From Trifolium pratense (taxonomy: Eukaryota > Streptophyta > Magnoliopsida > Fabales > Fabaceae): a stretch of 64,000 nucleotides of DNA. Positions 11,501 to 22,651 of this stretch are shown here, piece by piece. A model generated the notes under the pieces. It was not told where the DNA came from, did not search any database, and was given only the letters and a program-made list of their open reading frames with translations. Location: NCBI RefSeq assembly GCF_020283565.1, contig NC_060065.1, positions 54,212,703 to 54,276,702 of the forward strand. Direction: 5' to 3'. A program made the translations under genes and the position numbers. Each line of letters begins with the position of its first letter. The first letter of the stretch is position 1.

Positions 11501-13526
11501 TTTAAATAAAAAAAAATATAAAACAATCAAAAAGGGGTGATTTTAGATCAAAATTGATCCAAAATCACCCCTCTTTGAAAGATGAACAAGAATAAAAAGC
11601 AAAAAGTAGGGTTTACTATGTTGTTGTTGTGGGGCGGCTATGAAAAAGCAAAAAGTGGCATATATGTTTTTCCTCTTATTAATAAGATTTCATATTCTTT
11701 AATAATTTATGTAGGATTATATATATTTATACTCATCAATTAATAAGATAACCTTTTTTTTTTTTTATTTGTACGAGACTTATAATTTTAATCATATATT
11801 AATAAAGTTGTTTATTTTTTTTTATAATTTTACGGGTTATACAAGATCAAATATTAATACAAGGACCTAATTATTTTGTTCATTTTTACGAGCCATATAT
11901 TTTTTTTATTAATATATTAATAAGGTTGCTCATTCTTGACATATATTTATACTCATGCATTAACAGAAGGATATAATCTTTTGTGTGATTTCTGCGGTGC
12001 CTGTGTTTTTTTTTTAACAAACTAAAATGAATATTATTATTAATAATGAGTCCTGATTGACACAAGGTGTGCCAAACAAAACAACAACAGTTTATATCAT
12101 ACACGTACGCATGGCCTATGTTTTTACTCTTATTAATAAAATTTACAGTTTTTAACTATTTTTTGTGAACTTATATTTATACTCATATATTAATATACGA
12201 TAACCTGATCTTCTGTGTGGTTTATGCGGGACCTATGTTTTTTACTCATATTAATACGATTAATACGTTTGTCCGTTCTTTTATAACATATACGGAACCT
12301 ATAAAATACTCATATATTAATATGGAAACTTTTTTTTTGTGATTTCTACGGAGCTTATACTTTTATTTATATATTAATTAAGTTGCCTATTTTGTTCTAC
12401 AATTTTACGGGTTATACTCATATTTAATACGGTGACCTAATTATTTTGATGATTTTTGTGAGACCTATATTTTCACTAACATATTAACAAGGTTACCTAT
12501 TTTTTAATAATTTTAAAAGGATATATTTATACTCATATATTTAATACAGGGACCTAATTTTTTTGTGGTTTTTACAAGGCCTATGTTTTTACTAATATAT
12601 TAATAAGGTAACCTATTTTTCCATAATTTCTACATTATCATTTATATTCAAATATTAATACGGAGACATAAGGTTTTTTTGTGATAGTTTTACCATTGTT
12701 CTTTTTCTATTTTTTTTACCAAATATTATATCTTTCTATTTTTTTAATCTTTTAATCTACTTCCCAATAAATTACTATTTTATGTTATTAAGTGAAGTTT
12801 TCAATTTTTTACTATTTTTTTAGACCTATATTTATAATTATATATTAATACGAGATCTTAATCTTTTGTGTGATTTCTGGGGACCTATGTGTTTTTTTTT
12901 TGGTACATGGGAACCTATGTGTTTTACTCATATTAATAAGTTTGCCCATTCTTTTATAACATCTGCGGGACCTATATTTAAACTCATATATTAATATGGA
13001 AACTTTTTTGTTTGTGTGGTTTCTACGGGATTTATACTTTTAATTATATATTAATTAAGTTGTTTGAAACAAAAATAAAATAAAAATTAAGTTGTCTATT
13101 TTTTTTTACAATTTTTCTGGTTATACTCATATTTAATACGATGACCTAATTATTTTGATGACTGTTGCGAGACATATCCTATATTTTCACTAACATTTTA
13201 ATATGATTGCCTATTTTTTAATAATATTTACGGGACTATATTTATACTCATATATTAATACATGGACATAAGTTTTTTTTTTGTGATTTTTCAACACCTA
13301 TGTTTTTACTAATATATTAATAAGGTAGCCTATTTTTTTTCTTCATAATTTCTACATTATCTATATTTATATTCCTAAATTAATACGGAGACCTGAAGTT
13401 TTTTTGTGATGGATTTACCATTGTTCTTTTTCTATTTTTTTTTACCAAATATTATATCCTTTCATCTTACCAAGTGAGGAGCGGCAACGCCGCGACTCCC
13501 GTGCGGACGCACGGGTGTCCTGCTAG

Positions 13527-14261
13527 TTATTGTCAAAAAGAAACTAGTAAGACTAATTCTTTTTTTTTTCTTTGACAAGATATTTGTTGATGATGTTACT
13601 AAATGCTGAAATTATTTTCTGGTTTTAGTAAGACTAATTCTTGATGGTGGGATTAAACAAGCGCAAAATAAATATATGTTGACGATGGTTACTAAATTAG
13701 TGCAAATTATTAATTGGTTAGGTGTTCATGGTCCGTTATCAAATTTAGTCGTCGATCATGTTTTACAATTTTGTAATGTTTATTTATGTGTTCAGTAAAG
13801 AAGTTAGGACAAGTCTCCAAGTCGTTTGATTGACTTGTTGTTAGAGTATATGGGAAGAAAGAAATAATATGATTTTTGCACTCAAAGAAACATCAATTGA
13901 GGTGATGTTTGACAAGATGAAATTAATGGTGGTGGTTAAAGAGTAAGAAAATAGGTTTCCTATTTAATTTAAAATTGTGGTGGTGTAATCATTTGTCTTG
14001 CTTGAGATTAAGTTTTGGGCGAAAGATATTTGATTGTTTATTTTATTTTGTAAGCTTTGTGTATATATCTTTTCGTTAGACAAGTTTATTTAATAGTAAT
14101 ATTTTGTTGGCTTTTAAAACAAAATGAAAATATAACAAATTATATATTTAATATAATGTATATATCATTTTTTTTTTGTTTTCTTAATAGTGTGTAGTAA
14201 ATTAGTAATACTACTATTTTTTTTTCCAATCAAGTAGTAAGTAATACTACTACTATATTAG
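13527..14261. other. Intergenic region after the Helitron array
   Basis: No gene is seen. A phrase 'agtaagactaattctt' occurs twice (~13545 and ~13627). The rest is ordinary AT-rich spacer. Confidence 0.4.
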
Positions 14262-14700
14262 GGTGTGTTTGGTAACACAAATAAGTTAGTTCATAGCTTA
14301 TTATACTAGCTTTTAAGCTTGTTTCATAAAATTAAAGGTGTTTGATAACAAACTTTTTTTTATTAGCTTATACCTTTTTTTCATATGTTATTTTAAGTAG
14401 TGTTTGAGCTTATAACTTATAATTTTTTTACCTTTTATCTCAATTTTAACATTATTATTTTAATTTCTTTATTTTTTTTAATAGAAAAACTAGCGACTCA
14501 CATAAAATAATTTTATACTTTTATGTCATTTTATGATAGCAAAAGTTAAATCAACTAAACATTTTAATTTTATTCTATTAACTTTTCAACTATCAACTAC
14601 TCCCTTCAGTCCTTAATATAAAATCCTTAGTATAAGAAAACTTTCGATATATCTAAAAAATAAAAAAGACCGGAAAGAGTATAAGTTAATTTTACGAAAA
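14262..14700. mobile_element. Decayed MITE with a deleted Stowaway inside
   Basis: The left end, 'gggtgtgtttggtaacac', followed by repeated 'agcttat' phrases, matches the element at ~14966-15332. Its right part is interrupted at ~14600 by a short Stowaway relic: ctcccttcagtcc...gaccggaaagag, flanked by TA. The right terminus is not clear. Confidence 0.45.
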
Positions 14701-14965
14701 AGACACAAGAGTTAGGAAAAGATGACCCATACAGAAAACATTGCTGGCTTTGTAGGTAACCGTCTTTTTTGGGGAACATTGTTGTTTGTGACCGTTGATG
14801 ACGGATCTAATAAACGTTGGAGAGTGGGACCCGCAAAAGAAAGTGACATAGGCCGGCATTATTATTCAGTTCACTCACACTCACTCCATTTCCTCAACGG
14901 CTCTTTGCGCGTCTCTACTCCTCCTGCTAACACGTGGCATGCCTCTTCAAATCATTTTTTTTTGA

Positions 14966-15332
14966 GGTGTTTGGTACAAATAAGCTACATTATAGCTTAT
15001 TATATGAACTTATATGTTTGTTTCAAAAAATTAGAGGTGTCTGGTAACAAGTTTTTTTAATAGCTTATAACTTTTTGTCGGATGCTATTTCAAGTAGCGT
15101 TTGAGCTTATAGCTTTTTACACTTTATTCCATTTTTATCCTTTAATTTAATAATTACACACTCTAAAAAAATAAACTACCCACTATCAAATATGTCATTT
15201 AATATTTATTAACTACTTCAAAAGCTAATTTTACCAAACACTTTAATTTCAATTAGTTAATTTTTTAGTTACCAGCTATAAGCTAGCTTTTCAGCTATCA
15301 GCTAGCTTATGACTTATTTTTACCAAAAACAC
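14966..15332. mobile_element. MITE with GTGTTTGGTA-type inverted ends
   Basis: The left end reads ggtgtttggtacaaataagc. The right end is ttatttttaccaaaaacac, its imperfect reverse complement. The interior is full of 'agcttata' phrases shared with the copy at 14262. I could not identify a clean target-site duplication. Confidence 0.55.
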
Positions 15333-17185
15333 ATTGTGTTTCATTTCTATTTTGTTAGAACAAGATTATTGTATTTGATTTGATTTATTTTCCATTATCA
15401 CACACAACATAAATTTGTTTTGGGACTTCTTATGTATCTTAAAAGTTAAAAACATTTTTTTTCTCGTAGTTTTTTTTATTGCCCATTAGGCATTAGCAAT
15501 GTGTGTTTGTGAAAATATGTCTCAAGCTTTTGCCCAAATTATAATTTCAAAATTATAAAATAAAAAAGAAACACACACTGAAATCATTGACATTTTGATA
15601 CAAAAGAAAGAAATGAAAAATATTGACATGTTCTTTTCGGCCACTAAAACTATGTTTGAATTTATTAAAAAAAAAAAACTATGGTTGAATTGTTGGAATA
15701 TAATGGAGCGGAACGGAAATAAATACAATGAAATGAAGATGAATAAAATGATGAAGATGTATTTTTATTTAAAAAGCTCAGTTTTAAAAAAAAAAGTATT
15801 TTTATGAGCTTTTAAAATAAAAATATTAAAAACAACATACACGTCAACTTTTTTTATAAAGTTAATGGTATAAATTAAGTTAAAGACTAATATGACTAAC
15901 TGATTGAAGAGTCAAGGATTATTTCATATTTTTATGTGAGTTGGTGACTACTATAACAACGATGCACATTCAGCGACTAAAATGATAGTTTCTCTTTGGT
16001 CTCTCGTGTCAACTCAGTAAACTGATGTGTGTCAAAAAAAAAGTGTCAGATCAACTCTTTGTTGACTCAACGGACAAATTTAACGCCATGGGCTAAATGA
16101 CTAAAGAAAAATAGATTAATGGATTATATAGTAGTTTTTCCTCAGTGAGAGACCATAATGACAACAAGTTTATTGAATGACGAAAATGGTTGTTTCCCCT
16201 AAAAAGAACGATATGAACGAGGAACATGAGAATATGTAAATGAAAGAGAGAGAGAAAGAAAGTGATTTTAAGAGAGAGATAAAGAAGAATGAGAGATATG
16301 TAAAGAATTGAAGAATGAGAGGATCTCATTTGAAAGTGTACAATGTCCCACACATTTACAAAATTTATCCTATAAATATTGTGTTGTTACAAAACTTTCA
16401 TGTGTATATGTTGTCGCAAAAGTGTGTACAAATATTATCTTTATACATGATTATAAGTGTTATTAAACTGAAATTCTAGCCACTAAATTACTTGGAAAAA
16501 AAAAGAAAAGTGTTTAAATATTACTAATTTTCTATTCTATTTTTTTATTGTTCCTTTTCATTATTCAATTTAATTTCTTCCTCTTGAGCATATAAATTTT
16601 TTCATTTGTGCATAGTTCCATACATATAGGGTCAAGTCAACCAACGTGAAAATTTAATTCCATAATTATATATATACTTAAAGAGCTTGTAATATAAAAA
16701 GAGCTTATACTAACAAAAAAAATAGTTTGTAGTTTGTACAAAAAAAAGAACTTTACAGAATATCCTCACCTTGCATTGTGGATATTCATGTGCTATAGTA
16801 GTATAAAAAGAAAAATGTCAACTAATGTTCAAAGACACTTGTTAAAGAAAACAAATAATGTACTATTATTTTTCGTCCAAAAAATAATGTACTATTTTAG
16901 TAATAAAATAGTACATTATCTACATTTTGCTGAGAAATTCTGTATTGTTTAAAAAAGCGAGTTAATCGTGAATTAATTTTATCTACAATTTGCTGAGAAA
17001 TTCTGCATTGTTTCCTGCTAATTGGTTATAAAACCAACAAATTAAAGGAAAATTTTTTGATTCCTTGAGAAAAAGTAGAATCTTTAACAAATATAGATGG
17101 TTGTGCAATACAAGTCACAACAGTATGTATACAATATGGCCAATTTATCCGCACAACAGTTACCTTCCCTGAAAATATGAGAGGA
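15333..17185. other. Intergenic region, no gene seen
   Basis: AT-rich spacer with many homopolymer runs. The phrase 'tctaca(t/a)ttttgctgagaaattctg' occurs twice, near 16919 and 16981. No supported coding sequence. Confidence 0.4.
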
Positions 17186-17389
17186 TTAAATATTGAGGCC
17201 TAGCTGAAAACAATTGTTCCAACGATTCCTTAAATCCCACGGCACCATATGATGATTAGTAAATGCCTCCAAAGCGGATTTTGAATCACTCTCTAACCAA
17301 ACATTGCACCAACCTTTACTGGTTGCTATCTCCATTGCCATGATCATGGCCATAACTTCTGTATACCAAAACGCAAGTGCATAAGCCAA
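17186..17389 (-). pseudogene. RNase H-like fragment of a retroelement-type protein
   Basis: The minus-strand frame carries residues such as EVMAMIMAMEIATSKGW and WLESDSKSALEAF. This is the E...D pattern of the plant RVT_3 / RNase H-like domain found in LINE-type polyproteins and their host relatives. It is ~68 codons, has no start or partner domains, and stops shortly after. I read it as a relic rather than a gene. Confidence 0.6.
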
Positions 17390-18460
17390 ACGTAATTGTG
17401 ACCTGATGAACTGAATTTCTCAGTGGTTTTGGCAGTTGTCCCACCTGGCATGCCAATTTTTTTTGTCAAACTTGAAAGTTAGCTAAGGTATCGGTTAATA
17501 GCTCCCAATTGTGATTTGCTTTTCGTCAAGCGATTACGCTGAGGAAGGAACTATGTCCATCAGTTGTATTGTAATTTAACTCCTCTAAAGTTGGGTGTTT
17601 CTTAAGAAATGCATATATATAATGTAAAGCAGAAATAAAAATTAGTATATTGCTTGTTTGATTTATTGGTTGAAAATTTTACAAGTGTTATATTTATAGG
17701 TGAAAAATAGTCCTATTGGCCAAAACAACGTGGCTTACAAAATTTAGCTTTGCTTAGCTAATTACACAGGTAGTGTTGATTCCTCCCTTTGACATGGGTG
17801 CATGGCGCCCCAAGTTTGGCTTGATCTTCCCTCCTTTGCAGCATTTTTTCGTTTTCTTCATCCACGCTTGCATTGCCTCCATGTCAATAGTTGTTGCTTT
17901 TAGTGGTTTATAAACATGGAACACAACTAAAATACCAAATTGTCAAGTTTTACTAAGCTTTGATGAGTTCTATCATTCTCACGACCTTGACGGACCTTAG
18001 TAGCAGACTTCAGAAAGAATCGACTAACTCGCATTCGAATATTTTTATATTCTCCTAATTAACCTTCACTTGGAAAAGGAGAATTTGGCTAACTCTAAAT
18101 TCAACTATATGGAAATCTTGGCTAACAAGTTATTTATTTTTAGGCGTAAACATGGTTTTAAGAGATATCAGCAAGTGAGCTGTGCAGATAACATGGAAGG
18201 CATAGGCGTAAACACGGTCACGTGTAACATACTAACAGTACATTTTCTGTTGTCCAATGGTTTTTTGCTTGACTTGATTAGTTATGTGATGCCGATTGTC
18301 TTTCTGGTTCTATAAGATATGTGAACTTCAGTTTGTTCAAGTACGAATTTGAGTGCATTTTAAACTAGACAGATACCTGCTAGATTTGATTCCTAACTAA
18401 TTGAGTCGATGCAATCAAATTCTCTTCTTTCTTTGTTGATTCCTTTACTGATTAAGTATT
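17372..18460. repeat. Direct repeat, copy A (partner 22652-23760)
   Basis: From 'aagtgcataagccaaac' through 'cctgatgaactgaattt', 'ttggcagttg', 'attacgctga', 'gttgggtgttt', 'gattcctccctttga' and on to 'ctaactaatt', this matches 22652-23760 in the same order and orientation with moderate divergence. The two copies bracket the YSL gene and the small gene. No coding sequence is recognised; the open frame at 18070-18315 is not supported. Confidence 0.75.
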
Positions 18461-18763
18461 AGCAGCTGTTACTTTTAATACCATATCAATAATCTAATAA
18501 GATAGAACTTATATGGTCTTTCTTACTTTAACTAACTAAAATATCTGATAAATTAGTTGAAATTGCAATAGGCTGTTGATGAATCTTAATCTAGAAACTT
18601 GAGGTGAATAACATGGTATTTGGCTAAGAAAATCAAAATTAACATATGCATATATATAACTCACAAATGGAGAGTAATGATTATCCAATAATAACTGATG
18701 AAAAAAATAAAATAACGGTACAAAGTATTTGAATAAACAAATAAAAATGAGCAACATAATAAT

Positions 18764-20787
18764 TCAAGATCCTAAGAAGGTATCAACCTTTACATTTACT
18801 GCTCTAGACATGAATTTCATGCAAATAGGTGGCTGCACACCACCAAGAGCAAGAAACGAGCTAGGAAGCGACCAAATGCCATCTCCACAAATCAAACCAG
18901 AAGCAACAGCCGATGCAAATGCATCAGCCTTAGCCTTATCAACCTTCTGCCAAACAAACAATATCAAGCTTCCAACACACATATCAATAGCAAAATAGCT
19001 TCCAATGTAGAAAGGTATAGCCATAGCCATAGGAACTGGAATAAACTTGGCATATTTCTCTCCGACCAAATCACGAACAAGGTTAATAATTATTGCTCCA
19101 GCAAAAAACACGCAGCAAAGTACAAGACAGTTTTTCGGTAGAGCGGAGATACCGTCCACACCTAGTATAGCTATGTTACGATAAACAAGTGCATAAGGTG
19201 CAGGGTACTCTGAACCGGGTTGACCAAGAGTACCGAAAGCGTGGTAGAATAGCCAGAAAACACACGGTGATATGATACATCCCATAGCAGTTCCAATAAT
19301 TTGGCTGAGAAACATGGATTTCGGGGAAGCCAATGTCATGTAACCTGTTTTGAAGTCCTGCATAAGGTCTGAAGCGGTAGAAACAATGTTCATCATGACA
19401 CCACATGCTGCTAAACCAGCTATGACACCGCCGTTAGCTGCACCTGCCCAAGCACAGATAATGAAGATGGCTAATTTTCCGTAGGTGGATGCAAGGGACC
19501 AATCTGTCAGTCCACAACCGTAGGCATTGCAAAAGGCTAGCGCCGGTCCAAAGATGTAAATGCAAAGTATGTGATACCACTTTAGCTGGTGGAAAATGTA
19601 GGGAATAATGATGGTTGAGATTATTGCAATAATGACATAGCCGGAGATAGCAAACCAGGAGGGGATTTGATCTTTGAGAAACATCTCGGTTCTGCGCTTG
19701 TCATTGAACGAAAGTGTAGGTGAGAGATCTTGGGAGAGTGCTACACTGCTGTGTTTAAATTGGTTATACAAACTGTAAAGAGTGCGGCCAAGAACTTTGA
19801 CAAAATTGTATAGACCATCACCAAGAATCATTGCTATGGCTATGAAAACTTTGTAGCCTTGAAGACCATGTAAACTGCTTTGTTTGAGATCGGAAGGGTA
19901 CCAATCTCCTTTTTTATCTTCGATGAGAGGCCACATGACACCCCAAGAAAGAATTCCACCAATGAGTAGTGATATATTGATTATATATGGACATATCATC
20001 CCAACCCCGACATAGGTAGCTGAAAAGTCAAAGTAGAACTTTCTTTGATAGGCTTCTAGACCAAATGTTGGGAAGCTTGAAAATCCACAAGAATCACCAG
20101 AAGTGAAAAACCATTGGAAGAAACCCCACAAGAAACTAAAGGAGAAGAACTTTCCAAGTGCTTGTACTTGCTTCTTTGCTAGTTTGGCACCTTCTGTTGT
20201 ATGGAAACTGTTGATGAGAGTAGCTGTTGCAGTACCACTTGGATATGTCAATCTGAAGTCAACGATCATAATCTTTCGGAGTGGAACCACCGAAAATATA
20301 CCAAGAAAGCTAACAACAAATAGAAACGCAATCATCCATCCTAAACCAGGAATCTTAACATCCATCATCACATTGCCACCGCTTTGTTTTGCAACAGTTG
20401 GACTCATTGCAAACAAGTAACTACCAAAGCCGCCGCTAAATGCAATGCCACTTGCAGCAACAACACAAGTCTGAATAACAGTATTCTCCTGTCTTGTAAA
20501 CGGTTGATTAAGCAAACACGATTTCTCAATGTCTTGACAAAGAAGAAACCTAACAATCCAGCCGAAACATTGAGAGAAGGAATAATACCGGTTGTAAGAT
20601 TAAGCTTCATCACGATGAAGGTGAAAAGCACCGATAACATGAAACTGACGATTATAGCCCTAACCGTAATCTGTCTCTGCCATGTTGGCACTGATTTTCC
20701 TTCAAACCCCTTTTCAATTGAAGCCTCCTCCTCCTCCAGCTTTTCTTCCTCCTTAACCATCACCACTGTTTCGTTGTTGTTAGCCAT
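18764..20787 (-). pseudogene. YELLOW STRIPE-LIKE (YSL7/8-type) transporter gene broken by a frameshift
   Basis: Codons 1-86 run from the ATG at 20787 to FFFVKT (20530). The rest of the protein continues from [17 protein letters not shown] (20527) to the stop at 18764, in another frame. Only two bases (20528-20529) lie between, where YSL relatives have ~15 nt encoding a W-T-x-x-x type segment, so ~13 nt seem lost. No intron can restore the frame. The two parts total ~673 residues, full length for an OPT/YSL transporter. Typical YSL phrases are kept: [63 protein letters not shown]. YSLs move metal-nicotianamine or peptide-like substrates across membranes with ~14 helices. There is no intron in the whole coding region. 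If the break is real, only an 86-residue N-terminus plus 41 unrelated codons (127 aa) would be made; an assembly error is possible. Confidence 0.85.
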
Positions 20788-20878
20788 TTTTCTTGTTGAG
20801 TTTGTTGGGATTTTAGATGAAAGATTAGAGAATACAGTACTACTTATTGATAATGACTTAACAGAGATACTTACTTCA

Positions 20879-20887
20879 TATTTATAA
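20879..20887 (-). promoter_or_regulatory. Probable TATA box of the YSL gene
   Basis: The minus strand reads TTATAAATA about 95 bases upstream of the ATG at 20787, in an ordinary position for a plant core promoter. Confidence 0.55.
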
Positions 20888-20889
20888 GC

Positions 20890-21865
20890 AAGTAAGTAGG
20901 TTGTTTAAACTGTAACTTAATAATCCCTTCTTTATAGAGATAAACCAACAAACTTCATATAGAGATAAACCAACAAACTCCATATATCTTATCTTTTTAT
21001 TATAACTTATATGCATTATCTTTTCAACAAACTAAATTTATGTATATTTTTAGACCAAAAAAAAAAATTATGTATATCTTATCTTTTTCACTGTAAACCA
21101 AAAAAATAAAAAATTATGTATCTCTTTTTATTTGGTACTTGTTTATCTTATCTTTTTAAATCTAATTCTTAAAATTGCTTAAGTTATTTGTTACTGCTTT
21201 ACTATCTTTTAATGTCATATTTCAATCCAAACTTCAACTATAAACTAGTTTAGAGATCCGCCCATTCGTACGGTACAATTGACTTTTATTCGATTAAATG
21301 TACTCTTTTAATTGGAATAATCCTTAATTATATTTTACTTATATTTCAAGTCACAACTCAACCTAACTCACTTGAGTTGGTGCATTGGTATTGGCTTGGG
21401 ACCTGAGAATGTGCTACTCTTGAGGTCTGAGGTTCGATTCTCTCTGGTGAAAGTCACAACTCAACCTTAAATTATATGGGAACTGAATTCCTTGATCATA
21501 GGGATAAGAACAACAAACCTAATCATCAATATATCTTAACAAACAGTATATTAAGTATGTAACCAATCCAAGATTATCTCGGAATTAGAACAAGTAGAGA
21601 AACAAACCAACTTCACACAAATTAAACTTTGTCCATCGATTTACTTTTAAATTGTAAGCAAACTTATATGTAAAAAAATGCTTAGTAGAATATTATATAT
21701 TAATAAGGAACAACAAAGTGCAACTATATATAAGTCAACAATTCAACATATAATAAATGATTAGTAGAAGCATTCATTAAAAATAGCATATTATAAATGA
21801 TAATCTAGAGAAATAAACAATGAAATATATACATATGGTAGAGTAACTGATATTATGCCTTCTAG
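20890..21865. other. Intergenic region with one SINE-like repeat
   Basis: No gene seen. Phrases like 'agagataaaccaacaaact' are repeated near 20937 and 20961. A tRNA-derived repeat lies at ~21364-21460. Confidence 0.4.
21364..21460 (+). repeat. tRNA-derived SINE-like sequence
   Basis: An A-box-like 'cttgagttggtgcattgg' is followed ~50 bases later by a B-box 'ggttcgattctc', the internal pol III promoter layout of plant SINEs. The tail is not clear. Confidence 0.55.
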
Positions 21866-22114
21866 CTAGGCAGCCGGATCAAGTTGATAACTTTCCGATT
21901 CTGAAATGCGATTCTTGTATTTGCGGATGAAATCTTCTGCTCTCCTGTTAATGTTAGGCTCAGCAACACCCCAGTTACCTTTGTCTTCATCGCTAGGCCA
22001 TGTCTTGCGCCCATATTCATAATCGTAGTACCCTCGTCTAGACTTATTCTTAGATGAGAAGATATTGAAAATTGAGAAGCAACCTGAAGAAGATTTTTTC
22101 TTATCACCTCCCAT
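21866..22114 (-). CDS. Small basic protein of 82 residues, function unknown
   Basis: The frame starts MGGDKKKSSSGCFSIFNIFS and continues with RRGYYDYEYGRKTWPSDEDKGNWGVAEPNINRRAEDFIRKYKNR. It looks like a family of small plant proteins with a Lys/Ser-rich, Phe-containing head and a conserved 'W.SDED...W.VAEP.I...A..FI.K...R' tail; I know no biochemical role for it. I chose the ATG at 22114 over the in-frame ATG at 22189 because the latter leaves almost no leader after the TATA box at ~22207 and because the family begins near MGG. It is intronless and lies upstream of the YSL gene in the same orientation, but there is no sign of shared transcription. Confidence 0.7.
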   Translation of the reverse strand: MGGDKKKSSSGCFSIFNIFSSKNKSRRGYYDYEYGRKTWPSDEDKGNWGVAEPNINRRAEDFIRKYKNRISESESYQLDPAA

Positions 22115-22206
22115 GATGATTAATGAATTTTGTTGGCTAAGTTTTTTAGCAAGAACTAGTAGTGTAGTGATTAATGTCTTGGTTTTCAAATGATCTTGTA
22201 ATATCT

Positions 22207-22220
22207 CATATTTATATACA
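22207..22220 (-). promoter_or_regulatory. Probable TATA box of the small 82-residue gene
   Basis: The minus strand reads TGTATATAAATATG about 100 bases before the ATG at 22114. Confidence 0.5.
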
Positions 22221-22651
22221 ACAAATGTCTTGGCTTAAACAGTTTAAAATAAAGAATCTGATAAAGGAGGGGTAAGGAGCAACATAAATGGTTCAAATCA
22301 TGTTGAGTGGCAGTGTTGATGCAACTTTGTCAAGGCACTTTTTCTGTGGTCCGCTAGTTTCGTACTTAGAAGTTAGAACCTTTAATTCTACGAATAACGG
22401 GTGATTATTGGATACTGCTAGTAAAAGAGGGTCATGTGCTACTGCCTATATATTGGCAACCCTGTTTGAAAAGAGTAAAGAAACAACAAAAACATACGAT
22501 GTTTGGTAACAAAGTTTGAACGTCTCCGATAATCACACACTTTCCCTAAATAGGACACGTTGCGCCCATCTAGTTAGGTCTACGTTGGGAGACCTCTTGG
22601 ATGTTGATGATGATGGTTGATCCATGCTGCTGAGGTTTTTATCAGAACACA

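Larger units (their letters stand above)
8340..13430. repeat. Degenerate ~107-116 bp minisatellite within the Helitron array
   Basis: A theme recurs dozens of times: 'acctattttttataattttacggg', then 'tatactcatatattaatacgg', then 'gacctaattttt...acgggacctat'. Successive 'ggtt(g/a)cctatttttt' phrases at ~8597, 8704 and 8820 are spaced ~107 and ~116 bases. It contains no genes and is interrupted by 10500-11690, which includes the MITE. Confidence 0.65.
6924..13526 (+). mobile_element. Helitron-type array: four 5' ends, one 3' hairpin end
   Basis: A Helitron 3' terminus is clear: the hairpin CCCGTGC-ggac-GCACGGG at 13498-13515, seven bases, then CTAG at 13523-13526 followed by T. Helitron-type 5' ends (A followed by TCTAC) occur at 6924, 7298, 9352 and ~9586. 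The first two head ~374-bp copies of one sequence, and the last two head ~234-bp copies of a related one. Each carries the phrases 'tttgacacataatca' and 'aagttagtagaaaaatgct'. Internal sequence is also duplicated: ~7996-8445 matches ~9938-10400, and ~8450-9350 matches ~12243-13148. No Rep/helicase is visible, so it is non-autonomous. The array looks like two elements joined head to tail, only the last of which kept its 3' end. Confidence 0.75.

Noticed and set aside
7696..13430. CRISPR-like or other bacterial repeat array
   Set aside because: The repeats are long, degenerate and AT-rich and lie within a plant Helitron; they lack uniform spacers, and the surroundings are nuclear plant DNA.
14722..15060. 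Open frame of 112 residues (MTHTENIAGFVGNRLFWG...)
   Set aside because: The first part looks like promoter/leader-type DNA and the end runs into a MITE; no family similarity seen.
18729..18998. Plus-strand frame opposite the YSL 3' end
   Set aside because: It is antisense to well-conserved YSL codons and has no independent support.
20404..20787. A separate 127-residue gene upstream of the YSL
   Set aside because: Its first 86 codons are the YSL N-terminus; the remainder is the YSL coding sequence read in the wrong frame.
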